NCBI GenBank assembly: GCA_902768325.1
Contig: CACXKY010000026.1
Coordinates: 1 to 34,433, forward strand
From: Fibrobacter succinogenes
GTDB taxonomy: Bacteria > Fibrobacterota > Fibrobacteria > Fibrobacterales > Fibrobacteraceae
Direction of reading: 5' to 3'
DNA length: 34,433 nt
Shown here: one piece after another, positions 1 through 8,015 of the stretch
Layout: each line of letters opens with the position of its first letter
How positions within the stretch are numbered: the first letter of the stretch is position 1
The notes under the pieces: generated by a model
What the model saw: the letters and a program-made list of their open reading frames with translations, nothing else
Database searches by the model: none
Told to the model about the DNA's origin: nothing
Translations under genes and position numbers: made by a program

Positions 1-881
1 CATGGAATCCGGGTTCTTCTTCTGCGGCATCATCGAGGAACCGCTGGAGAAGGCGTCGTGCAGGGTGAGGTAGCCGAATTCGCTGGTGCTCCAGTTCACG
101 AAATCTTCTGCGTAGCGGCTCATCGTGTTCGCGATGATGGCGAGGTCGGCTTCGAATTCGAGCATCATGTCGCGGTGGCTCACGGCGTCGATGCTGTTCG
201 GGCTAACGCCGTTAAATCCGAGTTCCTTCGCCACGAGGGCGCGGTGGTACGGGAATGCGGAACCGGCCATGGCACCGCTACCGAGCGGGAGTTCGCTGTG
301 CAGCTCCAGGAAGTTGTCGAGGCGCTTCACGTCGCGGCTCACGGCAAAGAACATGCTCATCAGGTAATGGCTGAAGTAGATGGGCTGTGCCTGCTGAAGG
401 TGCGTGTAACCCGGCATCATCTTGCCGAAGTACTTCTTCGCGAGGTCGAGCACCGTTTCCATCAAAGAAATTTCGAGGGTGCGGATTTCGGCGGCGCGGT
501 GACGCATGTAGAGCTTGAAGTCCGTGCAGACCTGGTCGTTACGGCTGCGGCCTGTGTGGATCTTCTTGCCAAGCGCACCGATGCGTTCGGTAAGCACGCG
601 TTCCACGGCCATGTGGATGTCTTCGTCGGATTCCTGCCACAGGTTCTTGCCGGCCTTGTAGTCCTTGAGGATGCTGGCCAAGCCATCGCAAATCTTCTTG
701 TAGTCGGCCTTGCTGAGCACGCCGGATTCAACCAGGCCCTGAGTTCAGCGTCGAATTGCAGGCTGAAGCTCAGGTCCACCATGCTCTGCGCCATGCCGCT
801 AGCAAAACGGCCGGTCCACATGTTGGTCTGGGTGCCTTTCTTGGCTTTGTTTTCCGATTTCTTTGCGCTGGTCTTTGCCAT
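1..881 (-). pseudogene. argH: Argininosuccinate lyase, 3'-truncated by window and internally frameshifted
   Basis: Argininosuccinate lyase cleaves argininosuccinate to arginine and fumarate, the last step of arginine synthesis, in the cytoplasm. The minus-strand start ATG at 879-881 follows an AAAGGA ribosome site. The N-terminus carries the family WTGRF motif. The frame breaks near 740-745, and the next frame resumes with QGLVESGVL. It then continues through the HTGRSRNDQV segment to the superfamily signature GSSMMPQKKNPD at the window edge. Compared with the E. coli protein as I remember it, the segment between FDAEL and GVL is 41 bases instead of about 78. About a dozen residues, including the conserved D-I-x-G-S-x-A stretch, are therefore missing as well as the frame. 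This is either a real inactivating deletion or an assembly error. The C-terminal half lies outside the window. Confidence 0.88.
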
Positions 882-908
882 TTTCAAATCCTTTTGTTTT
901 TCGGAGTG

Positions 909-916
909 CAAATTTA
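909..916 (-). promoter_or_regulatory. TAnnTTTG -7 box for argH
   Basis: On the minus strand this reads TAAATTTG, followed by about 27 bases to the argH start with a ribosome site between. It matches the Bacteroidetes-type -7 consensus seen repeatedly in this window. Predicted from motif and position only. Confidence 0.45.
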
Positions 917-976
917 GTTAAAGGCGAGTGCTGCGGCAAAGCATTTATGCTTTGACATAGCCGAGCCGAACTAAAT

Positions 977-993
977 GCACACCGTAGGTGTGC
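977..993 (-). terminator. Possible terminator hairpin after the purine permease
   Basis: A 7-bp perfect stem (GCACACC / GGTGTGC) with a 3-base loop lies 16 bases beyond the permease stop. The T-tract is weak, so termination is uncertain. A second TAAATTTG box (993-1000, minus) abuts it. Confidence 0.4.
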
Positions 994-1008
994 AAATTTA
1001 GAAAAATT

Positions 1009-2430
1009 TTACATCAATGCGTATTTCAGTATGAATACGAAAGAAAGTACTATCATCAGCCAGTGGACTTCCTTGATTTTGCCGATGAGCGCATGGATGA
1101 AAGTGTACGAAATGATGCCGAGCATAATGCCGTTCGATACCGAGTAGGTGAGCGGCATGAGCAGCATACATACGAACGCGGGAATGGCGTCGCGCATTTT
1201 GGCGAAGTCAATCTTGGTGATGGAGCCCATCATCAGGAATCCAACCAGGAACAGCGCCGGCGTGGTCGCAAAACTCGGGATGGAGAGGAATACCGGGGCA
1301 AAGAGGATGGATGAGAGGAACAGTAATGCTGTCGAAACTGCTGTAAGGCCGGTGCGGCCGCCGATGGTTACGCCAGCAGCGCTTTCGATGAATGTCGTGG
1401 TTGTCGAAGTCCCAAAGATGGCCCCAGCCGATGTCGCGATGGCGTCGGCAGAAAGAGCCTTCGATGCACGGGGGAGCTTGCCTTCCTTCGTGAGGAATCC
1501 GCCTTTGATCGAAACACCGATAAGGGTACCCAGGGTGTCAAACATGTCGACGAAGAAGAAGGCGAACATCACGACAAAGAAGTCGAGCGACTTGATGAGC
1601 GAGAATCCCTGCCCGACTACGGCGCCGTCGACGGTATGTGTCCAGGAATCGACTTCGAACAGAGCCCCGCAGGTAATCCCGAATTCACGGAACGCGATGC
1701 TTAAGTCGCCCGTGTAGTGGCTGAAGTCCGGAATCACGGAGTAGAAACCCGTATCTGCATTGGGAACGTATAAGCCGAAGATTTCCGCAAGGATTCCCAA
1801 GAGCCAGGTCCCGAATATGCCAAAAAGCATGGCTCCCTTGAGGCCCTTGATCAGCAAGGTCGAGGTGATGATAATCCCGGAGAGGGTGAGCAGGGCCCAG
1901 ACACCTTCCGTATGCATGTCCACCTTTTGGAAGTTGACGATACCCAGGTAGGTGGCTTCGTTCGATACAATAATCTTGCCGTTCTGCAGGGCGATAAAGG
2001 CGATGAACAGGCCGATACCCACGGCAGTGGCGGCCTTGAGCGGAGTGGGAATGCTGTTGAAGATTTTTTTGCGGACGGAGGTGACCGAAAGCGCCAGGAA
2101 GAGTAATCCTTCTACGAATACGGCGAGGAGTGCGAACTGCCAGCTGTACCCCATACCGACGACGACGGTGTAGCTGAAGAAGGCGTTGATGCCGAGTCCC
2201 GGGGCGAGCGCAAAGGGGTAGTTCGACAGGAGGCCCATCATGGCGGAACCGACAGTGGCGGCGAGTACGGTCGCGACGAAGATGCCGCCCCTGGGCATAC
2301 CCGAAACGGCTAGGATGTCGGGGTTCACGGCCAGGATGTACGCCATGGTCATGAACGTGATAAGGCCCGCGAGTATCTCGGTTTGGACCTTCGTTCCGTT
2401 TTCACGCAGTTTGAAGAATTTTTCCAGCAT
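1009..2430 (-). CDS. NCS2-family purine (xanthine/guanine/hypoxanthine or adenine) permease
   Basis: A 473-aa polytopic inner-membrane transporter of the AzgA/PbuG branch of the NCS2 family, which imports purine bases by proton symport. The N-terminus reads KLRENGTKVQTEILAGLITF, then MTMAYILAVNPDIL, the usual opening of this branch. Further family segments are ALAPGLGINAFFSY and a late TSTTTTFIESAAGVTIGGRT-type stretch, where substrate-binding residues lie in this family. Hydrophobic segments run the whole length, consistent with 12-14 membrane helices. The start lies 21 bases beyond the apt stop, so the two genes probably form one transcript: the transporter brings in a base and Apt converts it to a nucleotide. 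The exact substrate cannot be read from sequence. Confidence 0.9.
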   Translation of the reverse strand: MLEKFFKLRENGTKVQTEILAGLITFMTMAYILAVNPDILAVSGMPRGGIFVATVLAATVGSAMMGLLSNYPFALAPGLGINAFFSYTVVVGMGYSWQFALLAVFVEGLLFLALSVTSVRKKIFNSIPTPLKAATAVGIGLFIAFIALQNGKIIVSNEATYLGIVNFQKVDMHTEGVWALLTLSGIIITSTLLIKGLKGAMLFGIFGTWLLGILAEIFGLYVPNADTGFYSVIPDFSHYTGDLSIAFREFGITCGALFEVDSWTHTVDGAVVGQGFSLIKSLDFFVVMFAFFFVDMFDTLGTLIGVSIKGGFLTKEGKLPRASKALSADAIATSAGAIFGTSTTTTFIESAAGVTIGGRTGLTAVSTALLFLSSILFAPVFLSIPSFATTPALFLVGFLMMGSITKIDFAKMRDAIPAFVCMLLMPLTYSVSNGIMLGIISYTFIHALIGKIKEVHWLMIVLSFVFILKYALM

Positions 2431-2451
2431 ATCCTACTTCCTTTTAAATCG

Positions 2452-2976
2452 TCAGTGACCGGGAAATTTTGTCAGTGTTTCAATGCGGTAGCCGTCTAGA
2501 ACTTCGCGGCCCTTCAGGTCGAAGAGCTCGATAACGAAGGCGCAGCATTCGACCTTGCCGCCCAGTTTTTCGATAAGCTTGATGGCCGCCTTGGCTGTGC
2601 CGCCGGTGGCGAGCAGGTCGTCGACGATGACGATGCGGTCTCCCGCCTTGAGGGCGTCCTTGTGGATTTCAATGCTTGCGCTTCCGTATTCCAGGTCGTA
2701 TTCCACCGAGACGGTTTCGCGGGGGAGCTTGCCCTTCTTGCGGACGGGGATGAACGGCTTGCCGAAATGTTCCGCGACAGAGACCCCGAACAAAAAGCCG
2801 CGTGCTTCGAGCCCGGCGACGGCATCAAATTCATAGTTTCCCAAGACCTTGTAAAGCTCGGCGAGCGTCTGTTTTAGGCCTTCTGCGTTTCCGAGGATTC
2901 CTGTAACATCGCGGAAGAGGATTCCCGGCTTCGGGAAATCCGGAACGGAGATGATATAATCTTCGATAGATTTCAT
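2452..2976 (-). CDS. apt: Adenine phosphoribosyltransferase
   Basis: Converts adenine and PRPP to AMP plus pyrophosphate in the cytoplasm (purine salvage). The 174-aa length is normal for the family. The N-terminus IPDFPKPGILFRD-type segment is present (residues 10-23), as is the adenine-side GLEARGF segment (55-61). The PRPP-binding loop VIVDDLLATGGT is at residues 116-127. It lies just upstream of the purine permease on the same strand. No Shine-Dalgarno is evident before the ATG at 2974-2976; the upstream DNA is a TTA-rich tract next to the seven-base repeat array. Confidence 0.96.
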   Translation of the reverse strand: MKSIEDYIISVPDFPKPGILFRDVTGILGNAEGLKQTLAELYKVLGNYEFDAVAGLEARGFLFGVSVAEHFGKPFIPVRKKGKLPRETVSVEYDLEYGSASIEIHKDALKAGDRIVIVDDLLATGGTAKAAIKLIEKLGGKVECCAFVIELFDLKGREVLDGYRIETLTKFPGH

Positions 2977-2994
2977 AGATTTAATAATAATAAT

Positions 2995-3084
2995 AGTTCT
3001 TAGTTACAAGTTACTAGTTACTAGAAAGTGATAGTGATCTAGTAACTGCGCCCGAAGGCGCTTAGTAACTTAGAACTAGTAACT
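2995..3084. repeat. Seven-base-period inverted repeat array, locus 1
   Basis: Left arm 3000-3024 reads as heptads TTAGTTA, CAAGTTA, CTAGTTA plus CTAG. The right arm (3039-3047, 3062-3070, 3076-3084) carries three copies of the complement (CTAGTAACT or TTAGTAACT). Inside the right arm is a perfect hairpin, GCGCC-CGAA-GGCGC, at 3048-3061. The rightmost copy overlaps the end of the radical SAM gene and encodes its last Ser-Tyr-stop. The same heptad family occurs at 9956-10059 and, as a variant, at 22085-22140. Confidence 0.85.
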
Positions 3085-3960
3085 TTGTAAAAGTCCTTCA
3101 ACCTTCGCAATAATCTTGTCGCGTTCGCCGCACCAGTTCGGGGCGATGAGCATCTCGCTCGGGCTTTCGCCGCTGAATCGCTCGATGGCGGTCTCGGGGC
3201 CGATAATCCGGATCATGTCGGCGACGGCTTCGCAGTATTCCTCGAATTCCAGGAGCTTGAAGTCGCCTGCGATGTAGTCCTGCGCCATCACGGTACCGGT
3301 CACGATATGCAGCGGGTGGATTTTCACGGCGGCGAGGTGCAGGTCGTGCACCACCTGGGCGGTTTTTTCAAAATCGTCCAGTGTCTCACCGGGCAACCCG
3401 ACAATCACGTGTGTGGTGACGGTGAGACCCGCCGCCTGGCAGCGCTTGACGGCGTCTTCAAATTCGGCGAGCGTGTGCCTGCGGTTTATGGCCGCGAGCG
3501 TAAGGTCGTTTGCCGTCTGGAGTCCGATTTCTACGATAATCGGCTTCTTGCGGTTCATCTCGGCGAGGTATTCAATCTTCTCGTCCTCGAGGCAGTCGGG
3601 GCGCGTCCCTATCGCGAGTCCGGCGATTTCTTCGTGCTTGATAATCGGGTCGATTATTTCGCGCAGGTGCTCAAGCGGTGCGTGCGTGTTTGTGTACGGC
3701 TGCAGGTAGGCGAGGATGCCTGCATGCGGGTACTTTTCGCGGAGCTTCGGCACGAAGGTGTCGAGCTGTTCCTGGATCGAGACCTTCGCCTGGTCGAACA
3801 CCGGGCTAAAACTGCGGTTGTTGCAGTAGCTGCAACCCGAGAATCCCTTGGTGCCGTCGAGGTTCGGGCAGCTCATGCCGCCGTTCAGCGGGAGCTTTCT
3901 CACCTTGAGGTAGTTCGGGAACAGCCTGAGGAGCAAATCGCGGTAGGGTGTGTAGTGCAT
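3076..3960 (-). CDS. yhcC: YhcC-type (TIGR01212) radical SAM protein
   Basis: A 294-aa radical S-adenosylmethionine enzyme of the YhcC family, whose reaction is not established to my knowledge. Iron-sulfur cluster cysteines are C31, C43 and C46 (C-x11-C-x2-C, with CPNLDGTKGFSGCSYC), the spacing typical of YhcC rather than the common C-x3-C-x2-C. Other family segments are YLQPYTNTHAPLE and IVGLPGET. Alone on its transcript, as far as can be seen. No Shine-Dalgarno is visible; TACCTTTA ends 4 bases before the ATG, suggesting a leaderless message. The last three codons (Ser, Tyr, stop) come from the repeat array at 3076-3084. Confidence 0.92.
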   Translation of the reverse strand: MHYTPYRDLLLRLFPNYLKVRKLPLNGGMSCPNLDGTKGFSGCSYCNNRSFSPVFDQAKVSIQEQLDTFVPKLREKYPHAGILAYLQPYTNTHAPLEHLREIIDPIIKHEEIAGLAIGTRPDCLEDEKIEYLAEMNRKKPIIVEIGLQTANDLTLAAINRRHTLAEFEDAVKRCQAAGLTVTTHVIVGLPGETLDDFEKTAQVVHDLHLAAVKIHPLHIVTGTVMAQDYIAGDFKLLEFEEYCEAVADMIRIIGPETAIERFSGESPSEMLIAPNWCGERDKIIAKVEGLLQSY

Positions 3961-3964
3961 AGTT

Positions 3965-3972
3965 TAAAGGTA
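3965..3972 (-). promoter_or_regulatory. TAnnTTTA box 4 bases before yhcC start
   Basis: Minus strand TACCTTTA, then AACT, then ATG. No ribosome site fits between, so the start codon may be at or next to the mRNA 5' end. Confidence 0.45.
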
Positions 3973-4062
3973 ATAAACAATTAGACGCTTTATTTGTAAA
4001 TATTTTGCATTTCCATCGGAACAATCTCGCATTGAACGTTGGCCGCTGTTGACCGATTGAAG

Positions 4063-4080
4063 TGATACACTTGATACACT
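4063..4080. repeat. Tandem 9-base repeat upstream of the xylanase
   Basis: TGATACACT occurs twice in direct succession (4063-4071, 4072-4080), about 85-100 bases upstream of the predicted xylanase -7 box. It may be a regulator site; nothing in the window identifies the protein. Confidence 0.4.
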
Positions 4081-4126
4081 TTAGTAATTTCTGAGATCAC
4101 TTTTGTACATTCTTGTAACCAAAAAA

Positions 4127-4152
4127 AGGCATTTTATAGGGGTGAAATGCCT
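4127..4152 (+). promoter_or_regulatory. Inverted repeat just upstream of the xylanase promoter
   Basis: AGGCATTT (4127-4134) and AAATGCCT (4145-4152) form an 8-bp perfect inverted repeat with a 10-base centre. It ends 10 bases before the TATATTCT box at 4163. The position suits an operator in the -35 region; a terminator is unlikely because no T-tract follows. Confidence 0.4.
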
Positions 4153-4162
4153 GCCCATATTT

Positions 4163-4170
4163 TATATTCT
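4163..4170 (+). promoter_or_regulatory. Predicted -7 box of the xylanase
   Basis: TATATTCT, 39 bases upstream of the chosen ATG at 4210, which has GAGG as its ribosome site. Confidence 0.4.
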
Positions 4171-4209
4171 GGGCGAACAAATGACTTTAAGCGAAAAAGC
4201 GAGGTCCTT

Positions 4210-5856
4210 ATGAATTTTTCGAGTGTGAAGTTTGCGTGTGCGGCCGCGGCCCTTGTCGCTGCCCCGCTGATGGCGCAGAACGTGTTGACAAACGGCGACA
4301 TGTCTTACGGCGATGGCGGTTGGTACCTGTGGAATAATCCGGACGGCCCGGCGAAGGTGGACCTGCAGCTCGGCAAGATGGGCCTCGGCGTCAACGGCAG
4401 CGAAGGCGTGAAGGTGACGGTGACTGAACTTCCGAATCCTTCGTGGGGCCTGCAGTTGCAGCCGCCCAAGTGGCTCGCCGACTCCGCCTATTACACGCTA
4501 AGGTTTAAGGCGAAGGGCAACATGCCCATCAATGCCATCGTGCAGGGCGGTGCTCCCGACTGGCGTCAGAAGGAAAGCGCCTCCTTCATGCTGACTAAGG
4601 ACTGGAAGGAATATTCCATGGTCTTCCTTGCCGACCAGAAGGGCTATGGGCTCAACAACGTCACGTTCCATGTGGGCCTCGCGAAGGGCTGGATGCAGAT
4701 GGACGATGTGGAAATCGAGAAGGTGGAAGGTCTCGATGACATGACCTGGTACAACAATTCTGCCGCCCGCATCGATAGCCTCCGCAAAAAGGAATTGACC
4801 GTGAAGGCCGCCCCTGGCGCTACTGTGAAGGTGGAACTCATGCGCCACGCGTTCCCGTTCGGGACTGCCCTCGCGCTTTACCAGAGCAATGACAGTGTCG
4901 AAACCTGGTATAGGAAGACGGCCAACAAGTACTTCTGGTACGGCGTCCCCGAGAACCAGTTCAAGTGGCCGGAATACGAACCCAAGAAGGGCAAGATTCG
5001 CCGTGACGAATTCAAGCAGTACCTGGATTACGTGAACGACTACAAGTGGGGCTTCCGCGCGCATACGCTCGTGTGGGGCCACCAGGGCTACGGCTTCGAC
5101 AAGCATTTCAGCAACCAGGGCAGCTGCAAGGACATTTCGAACAAGATCAAGGCCCGTATCGACCGCGACCTCAAGGAATACAAGGGCCGCATCAAGGAAT
5201 ACGATGTGTGGAACGAAGCCTTCCACGAGCCGTTCATCTTCAATAAGTGCGGTTGGGGCTTGCTGGACTCTGCCCATGTGTGGGCTCACCGCGCCGACCC
5301 GGATGCGCGCCTCTTTATCAACGAATACAACGTTGTGGCCGCCGGCGAAACCGAACGCCTCTACGACATCGTGAAGGGAATGCTCGACCGCAAGGTGCCC
5401 GTGCACGGCATCGGCGTGCAGTGCCACTTCGGTGACCGCCAGCTGAACCCGAACTTTATCAAGCAGCGCCTCGACAGGCTCGGCTCCCTCGGGCTGCCCA
5501 TCAAGATTACCGAGCTCGACTTTGGCGACTGGCAGAAGGGCATGTACTTTGGCGAAGACGAACAGGCCAAGCGCTACGAGATGGTGCTTCGCATCTTCTT
5601 CAGCCACCCGGCGGTGGAAGGCATTCTGCTGTGGGGCTTCTGGGATGGCCGCCACTGGGTCAAGAACGGCGGTATCATCGCCATGGATGGCCGCGAGAAG
5701 CCTGCCGCCAAGCTCATCTACGACTTGTGGCACAAGGTGTGGACCACCAACGGGACCTTCAAGGCCGATGAAAACGGCATCGTGAAGTTCCGCGGTTACC
5801 CTGGCAAGTACAAGGTGACCGTTGACGGCAAGAGCGAGATGGTTGAACTAAAGTAA
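4210..5856 (+). CDS. Secreted GH10 endo-1,4-beta-xylanase with N-terminal CBM
   Basis: Hydrolyses internal beta-1,4 bonds of xylan outside the cytoplasm. 548 aa. The ATG at 4210 is chosen over 4147 because GAGG precedes it and a clean signal peptide follows (about residues 1-22, ending LMAQ). Residues about 23-175 look like a beta-sandwich carbohydrate-binding module of the CBM4/9/22 type (NVLTNGDM start, WTMDDVEIEKVEG-like end). The catalytic GH10 barrel covers about residues 190-515, with acid/base Glu336 in DVWNEAFHE and nucleophile Glu435 in ITELDFG. A short C-terminal beta segment (FRGYPGKYKVTVDGK) resembles the end domain of many Fibrobacter-type glycoside hydrolases. It is alone on its strand segment, with a tandem repeat and an inverted repeat upstream that may regulate it. 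Confidence 0.95.
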   Translation: MNFSSVKFACAAAALVAAPLMAQNVLTNGDMSYGDGGWYLWNNPDGPAKVDLQLGKMGLGVNGSEGVKVTVTELPNPSWGLQLQPPKWLADSAYYTLRFKAKGNMPINAIVQGGAPDWRQKESASFMLTKDWKEYSMVFLADQKGYGLNNVTFHVGLAKGWMQMDDVEIEKVEGLDDMTWYNNSAARIDSLRKKELTVKAAPGATVKVELMRHAFPFGTALALYQSNDSVETWYRKTANKYFWYGVPENQFKWPEYEPKKGKIRRDEFKQYLDYVNDYKWGFRAHTLVWGHQGYGFDKHFSNQGSCKDISNKIKARIDRDLKEYKGRIKEYDVWNEAFHEPFIFNKCGWGLLDSAHVWAHRADPDARLFINEYNVVAAGETERLYDIVKGMLDRKVPVHGIGVQCHFGDRQLNPNFIKQRLDRLGSLGLPIKITELDFGDWQKGMYFGEDEQAKRYEMVLRIFFSHPAVEGILLWGFWDGRHWVKNGGIIAMDGREKPAAKLIYDLWHKVWTTNGTFKADENGIVKFRGYPGKYKVTVDGKSEMVELK

Positions 5857-5871
5857 TCCCTTCCTGACTCC

Positions 5872-5893
5872 GCGATAAAGCTATATTTATCGC
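5872..5893 (+). promoter_or_regulatory. Inverted repeat overlapping a -7 box directly before a start codon
   Basis: GCGATAAA (5872-5879) and TTTATCGC (5886-5893) are perfect 8-base complements separated by 6 bases. The repeat contains the TATATTTA box (5882-5889) and ends exactly at ATGATG (5894). This is a geometry suited to an operator over the promoter or a hairpin at the xylanase 3' end. Confidence 0.5.
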
Positions 5894-6067
5894 ATGATGA
5901 AAAATCTTCCCGGCATCCTGTTCCTTATTGCGACCCCGTGCTCTGTAGCGCTTTTCGTGAAGGTCCAGGAGGCATCGGGTTCCGATATCCTTGGCCTCCT
6001 TGCCGCCGTAGGGCTCTACGTGCTGGTGGGGGCCTTTGTCGCATTTGTCTTTGGAAAAAAGAAGTAA
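5894..6067 (+). CDS. Small two-helix membrane protein (57 aa), unknown function
   Basis: A short frame starting ATGATGAAAAAT and ending at TAA 6065-6067, whose last base is the first base of the next gene's ATG (TAATG overlap). The sequence has a hydrophobic segment at about residues 5-20, a short polar loop (KVQEASGSD), a second hydrophobic segment at about 30-52 and a basic end (GKKK). This predicts an inner-membrane hairpin. I do not recognise a family. Translational coupling to the SUI1-like gene supports it being real. No ribosome site is visible; TATATTTA lies 4 bases before the start, as expected for a leaderless message. Confidence 0.65.
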   Translation: MMKNLPGILFLIATPCSVALFVKVQEASGSDILGLLAAVGLYVLVGAFVAFVFGKKK

Positions 6068-6393
6068 TGTCCATCGAAGACCGTTCCACAATCGTTTTCG
6101 CGACCGGTGTAGGCCGCATCAAGGAAGAAAAGCCCAAGGCCGAGCGCCCGCAAGGTGACGGCGTCGTCCGTATTCAGCTCAAGCGCCTCGGCGGGGGCAA
6201 GATGGCGAGTGTCGTCTCGGGAGTCCCGCTCGACGAGGGCGAACTCAAGGATTTGGCCCGCGTTTTGAAGCAAAAATGCGGGGTAGGTGGCTCCGTGAAA
6301 GATTTTTGTATTGAAATTCAGGGCGATAAACGCAATGTTTTGAAGGCCGAACTCGAAAAGAAGGGCTATATAGTCAAGCTTTCGGGTGGTTAA
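6067..6393 (+). CDS. yciH: SUI1/eIF1-like translation initiation factor (YciH family)
   Basis: A 108-aa protein of the SUI1 family, bacterial relatives of eukaryotic eIF1 thought to influence start-codon selection on the small ribosomal subunit. Residues about 35-108 form the SUI1 domain: VRIQLKRLGGGKMASVVSG, then CGVGGSVKDFCIEIQGDK, ending KKGYIVKLSGG. These match the conserved core (GVGGSVKD-x-IEIQGD). The ATG at 6067 overlaps the stop of the 57-aa membrane protein, so the two are likely co-translated. Start sites further upstream in the same frame lie inside that gene and are not preferred. Given the many apparently leaderless genes here, an initiation factor of this class is a thematically interesting neighbour, but no link is shown. 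Confidence 0.9.
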   Translation: MSIEDRSTIVFATGVGRIKEEKPKAERPQGDGVVRIQLKRLGGGKMASVVSGVPLDEGELKDLARVLKQKCGVGGSVKDFCIEIQGDKRNVLKAELEKKGYIVKLSGG

Positions 6394-6428
6394 TTTTCTT
6401 ACCGTGCGGTATTTTTTGAAAACTTGAT

Positions 6429-6436
6429 TATATTTT
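6429..6436 (+). promoter_or_regulatory. Predicted -7 box of the Cys-rich secreted protein gene
   Basis: TATATTTT, 24 bases before the chosen ATG at 6461. Confidence 0.35.
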
Positions 6437-6460
6437 ATGTTGGATTTAGGAATGAGATCT

Positions 6461-7960
6461 ATGAAGAATACTTTTAAGCTCGGTCTTTCCCTTTTGGCCT
6501 GTGCCGCCGTTTTGGCAAATGCTCAGGGCGAGGGGGAAATCGCTCGTTATTTTGACTGTTGGATGGAAAATGTAGGCCGCGTGGACCAGGCGGAACTGGA
6601 TCGTCTTGGAGTCAAGACGTTCGGTGAGGCATGGCTGTGCGGCTGTTTCAATATCGAAGAGAAAGAAGCCGACGAATGGGGTGAGGGCGGCACGAAGGTG
6701 ACCAAGGTGTGGGACCTGCCCCCGGTCGAACTCCTCAAGTGCAAGGGCAAGAAGTGCGCCGAGGACAGCGAAGAGTTCAATAGGAACCTCGATCTCTGTG
6801 TGGACCATCTCAACAGCTCCGGTTTCACGCTCAAGGAATTTACCGAAGGCGGCAAGGTCAAGGATGCTATCGCCCAGAAGTTTGCCGATAACAAGAAGCC
6901 GACTCCGTTCGGCACCTACGTCGAGGAACGTAAGGACCGTCTCGACAGCATCCAGTGCTTCTTCCAGTACCATGAACGTCCGGACGCCCCGCGCCTGCTG
7001 GACTGGAACCGCAAGGGCGTCTTCAGCATTTCCGGACTTCCGGAACGCCTCTTGCCCGATGCCGTGGGCCGCTTTGTCGACTTTAGTGACGTGCGTTGCA
7101 AGGACAAGGACAAGTGGTCCGGTTTCTTGCTGAACGGCTACCTCGAAAACGAGATGGGCGTCGATGCGAACGGCAAGTTCCATGGCCGCGAAGTGGGTTA
7201 CGGCAACGATCCCAACCTGCCGATGCGCCAGGGCAAGGAATTCGGCAAGATCCTCTATACCACGGAATACGTCCACGGCAACAAGACGGGCATTTCCCGG
7301 TTCTACCGCTACAGTGCGGTCGACAACCTCTTTGTGGACCCGAAGGCCGCAAAGAAAATGAAGCCTTACTACTTCTTGCATTTGGAAGTCCCCTACAAGA
7401 TGGGTGCGGTGCACGGCATGGTGAACATGTTCTCGCAGAAGGGTTTCCTCATGGCCGAAATCCCGTACTGGGACAACGCCATCCATGGCCGTGTGGTGGT
7501 TCACTACCCGTTCGTCCAAGACAAGAAGGCTATCGAGAAGTCCGACAAGCGTGAACTCAAGCGCATCTCCAAGCTCAAGGGCAAACAGCGCAAGCTTGCC
7601 GAGGAGAACTTCGAAAAGATGAAGGAAGCTCGCGACAAGATCAAGGAAAAGATTACCATCGACTTCAAGAAGGGCTTGCTCAACGGTCCGAACGACCTGG
7701 GCTATTCCTTCGGCAACTACCGCGACGGCAAGCTCGACGGCAAGTTCATGACGTTCGAAGTGACGGAACGCTGCTACGAATGGATTCCGGTGAACGGCAT
7801 CGAAGGCACGGACCCCACGAAGTCCAACATGGCATGCCTTATCGAGAAGGGCGAGAAGAAGAGCTGGGGTACGTTCAGGAATGGCGAACTCCAGGGCCTG
7901 ATGGAATGCGCGAACGGCATCAAGGGCAAAGAAAACGTGGACTGCGACCACGCCTACTAG
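6461..7960 (+). CDS. Secreted Cys-rich protein of unknown function with MORN-like repeats
   Basis: A 499-aa protein. The ATG at 6461 is chosen because TTTAGGA lies at proper distance and a signal peptide follows immediately (MKNTFKLGLSLL..., cleavage near LANAQ). ATGs at 6437 and 6452 are too close to the promoter box or ribosome site. The mature part has about a dozen cysteines, often paired (LCGCF, CKGKKC), suggesting disulfides outside the cytoplasm. The second half repeats a loose N-G-x(4)-G-x(3)-Y pattern (NGYLENEMGVDANGKFHG, YVHGNKTG, GNYRDGKLDGKF, GTFRNGELQG), which resembles MORN / YwqK-type beta-hairpin repeats. Residues about 360-400 form a Lys/Glu-rich helical stretch. No enzyme motif is recognised. 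It is followed by tRNA-Arg on the same strand. Confidence 0.75.
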   Translation: MKNTFKLGLSLLACAAVLANAQGEGEIARYFDCWMENVGRVDQAELDRLGVKTFGEAWLCGCFNIEEKEADEWGEGGTKVTKVWDLPPVELLKCKGKKCAEDSEEFNRNLDLCVDHLNSSGFTLKEFTEGGKVKDAIAQKFADNKKPTPFGTYVEERKDRLDSIQCFFQYHERPDAPRLLDWNRKGVFSISGLPERLLPDAVGRFVDFSDVRCKDKDKWSGFLLNGYLENEMGVDANGKFHGREVGYGNDPNLPMRQGKEFGKILYTTEYVHGNKTGISRFYRYSAVDNLFVDPKAAKKMKPYYFLHLEVPYKMGAVHGMVNMFSQKGFLMAEIPYWDNAIHGRVVVHYPFVQDKKAIEKSDKRELKRISKLKGKQRKLAEENFEKMKEARDKIKEKITIDFKKGLLNGPNDLGYSFGNYRDGKLDGKFMTFEVTERCYEWIPVNGIEGTDPTKSNMACLIEKGEKKSWGTFRNGELQGLMECANGIKGKENVDCDHAY

Positions 7961-7974
7961 TTGAATTTTTTTGC

Positions 7975-7982
7975 TATATTTG
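7975..7982 (+). promoter_or_regulatory. TATATTTG -7 box of tRNA-Arg
   Basis: A textbook TAnnTTTG, preceded by a T-rich run. It lies 33 bases before the mature tRNA. A 7-bp hairpin (7988-7994 with 8005-8011) sits in the leader. Confidence 0.55.
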
Positions 7983-8015
7983 TGGCGCTCCGGTGATTTT
8001 GGTTACCGGAGGCAT

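Noticed and set aside
58..921. 287-codon open frame on the plus strand over argH
   Set aside because: It is antisense to clear ArgH motifs and has no family features; the GC-rich codon pattern creates it.
993..1000. Second TAAATTTG box on the minus strand as an extra argH promoter
   Set aside because: It overlaps the permease hairpin and lies over 110 bases from argH; a nearer box at 909-916 suffices.
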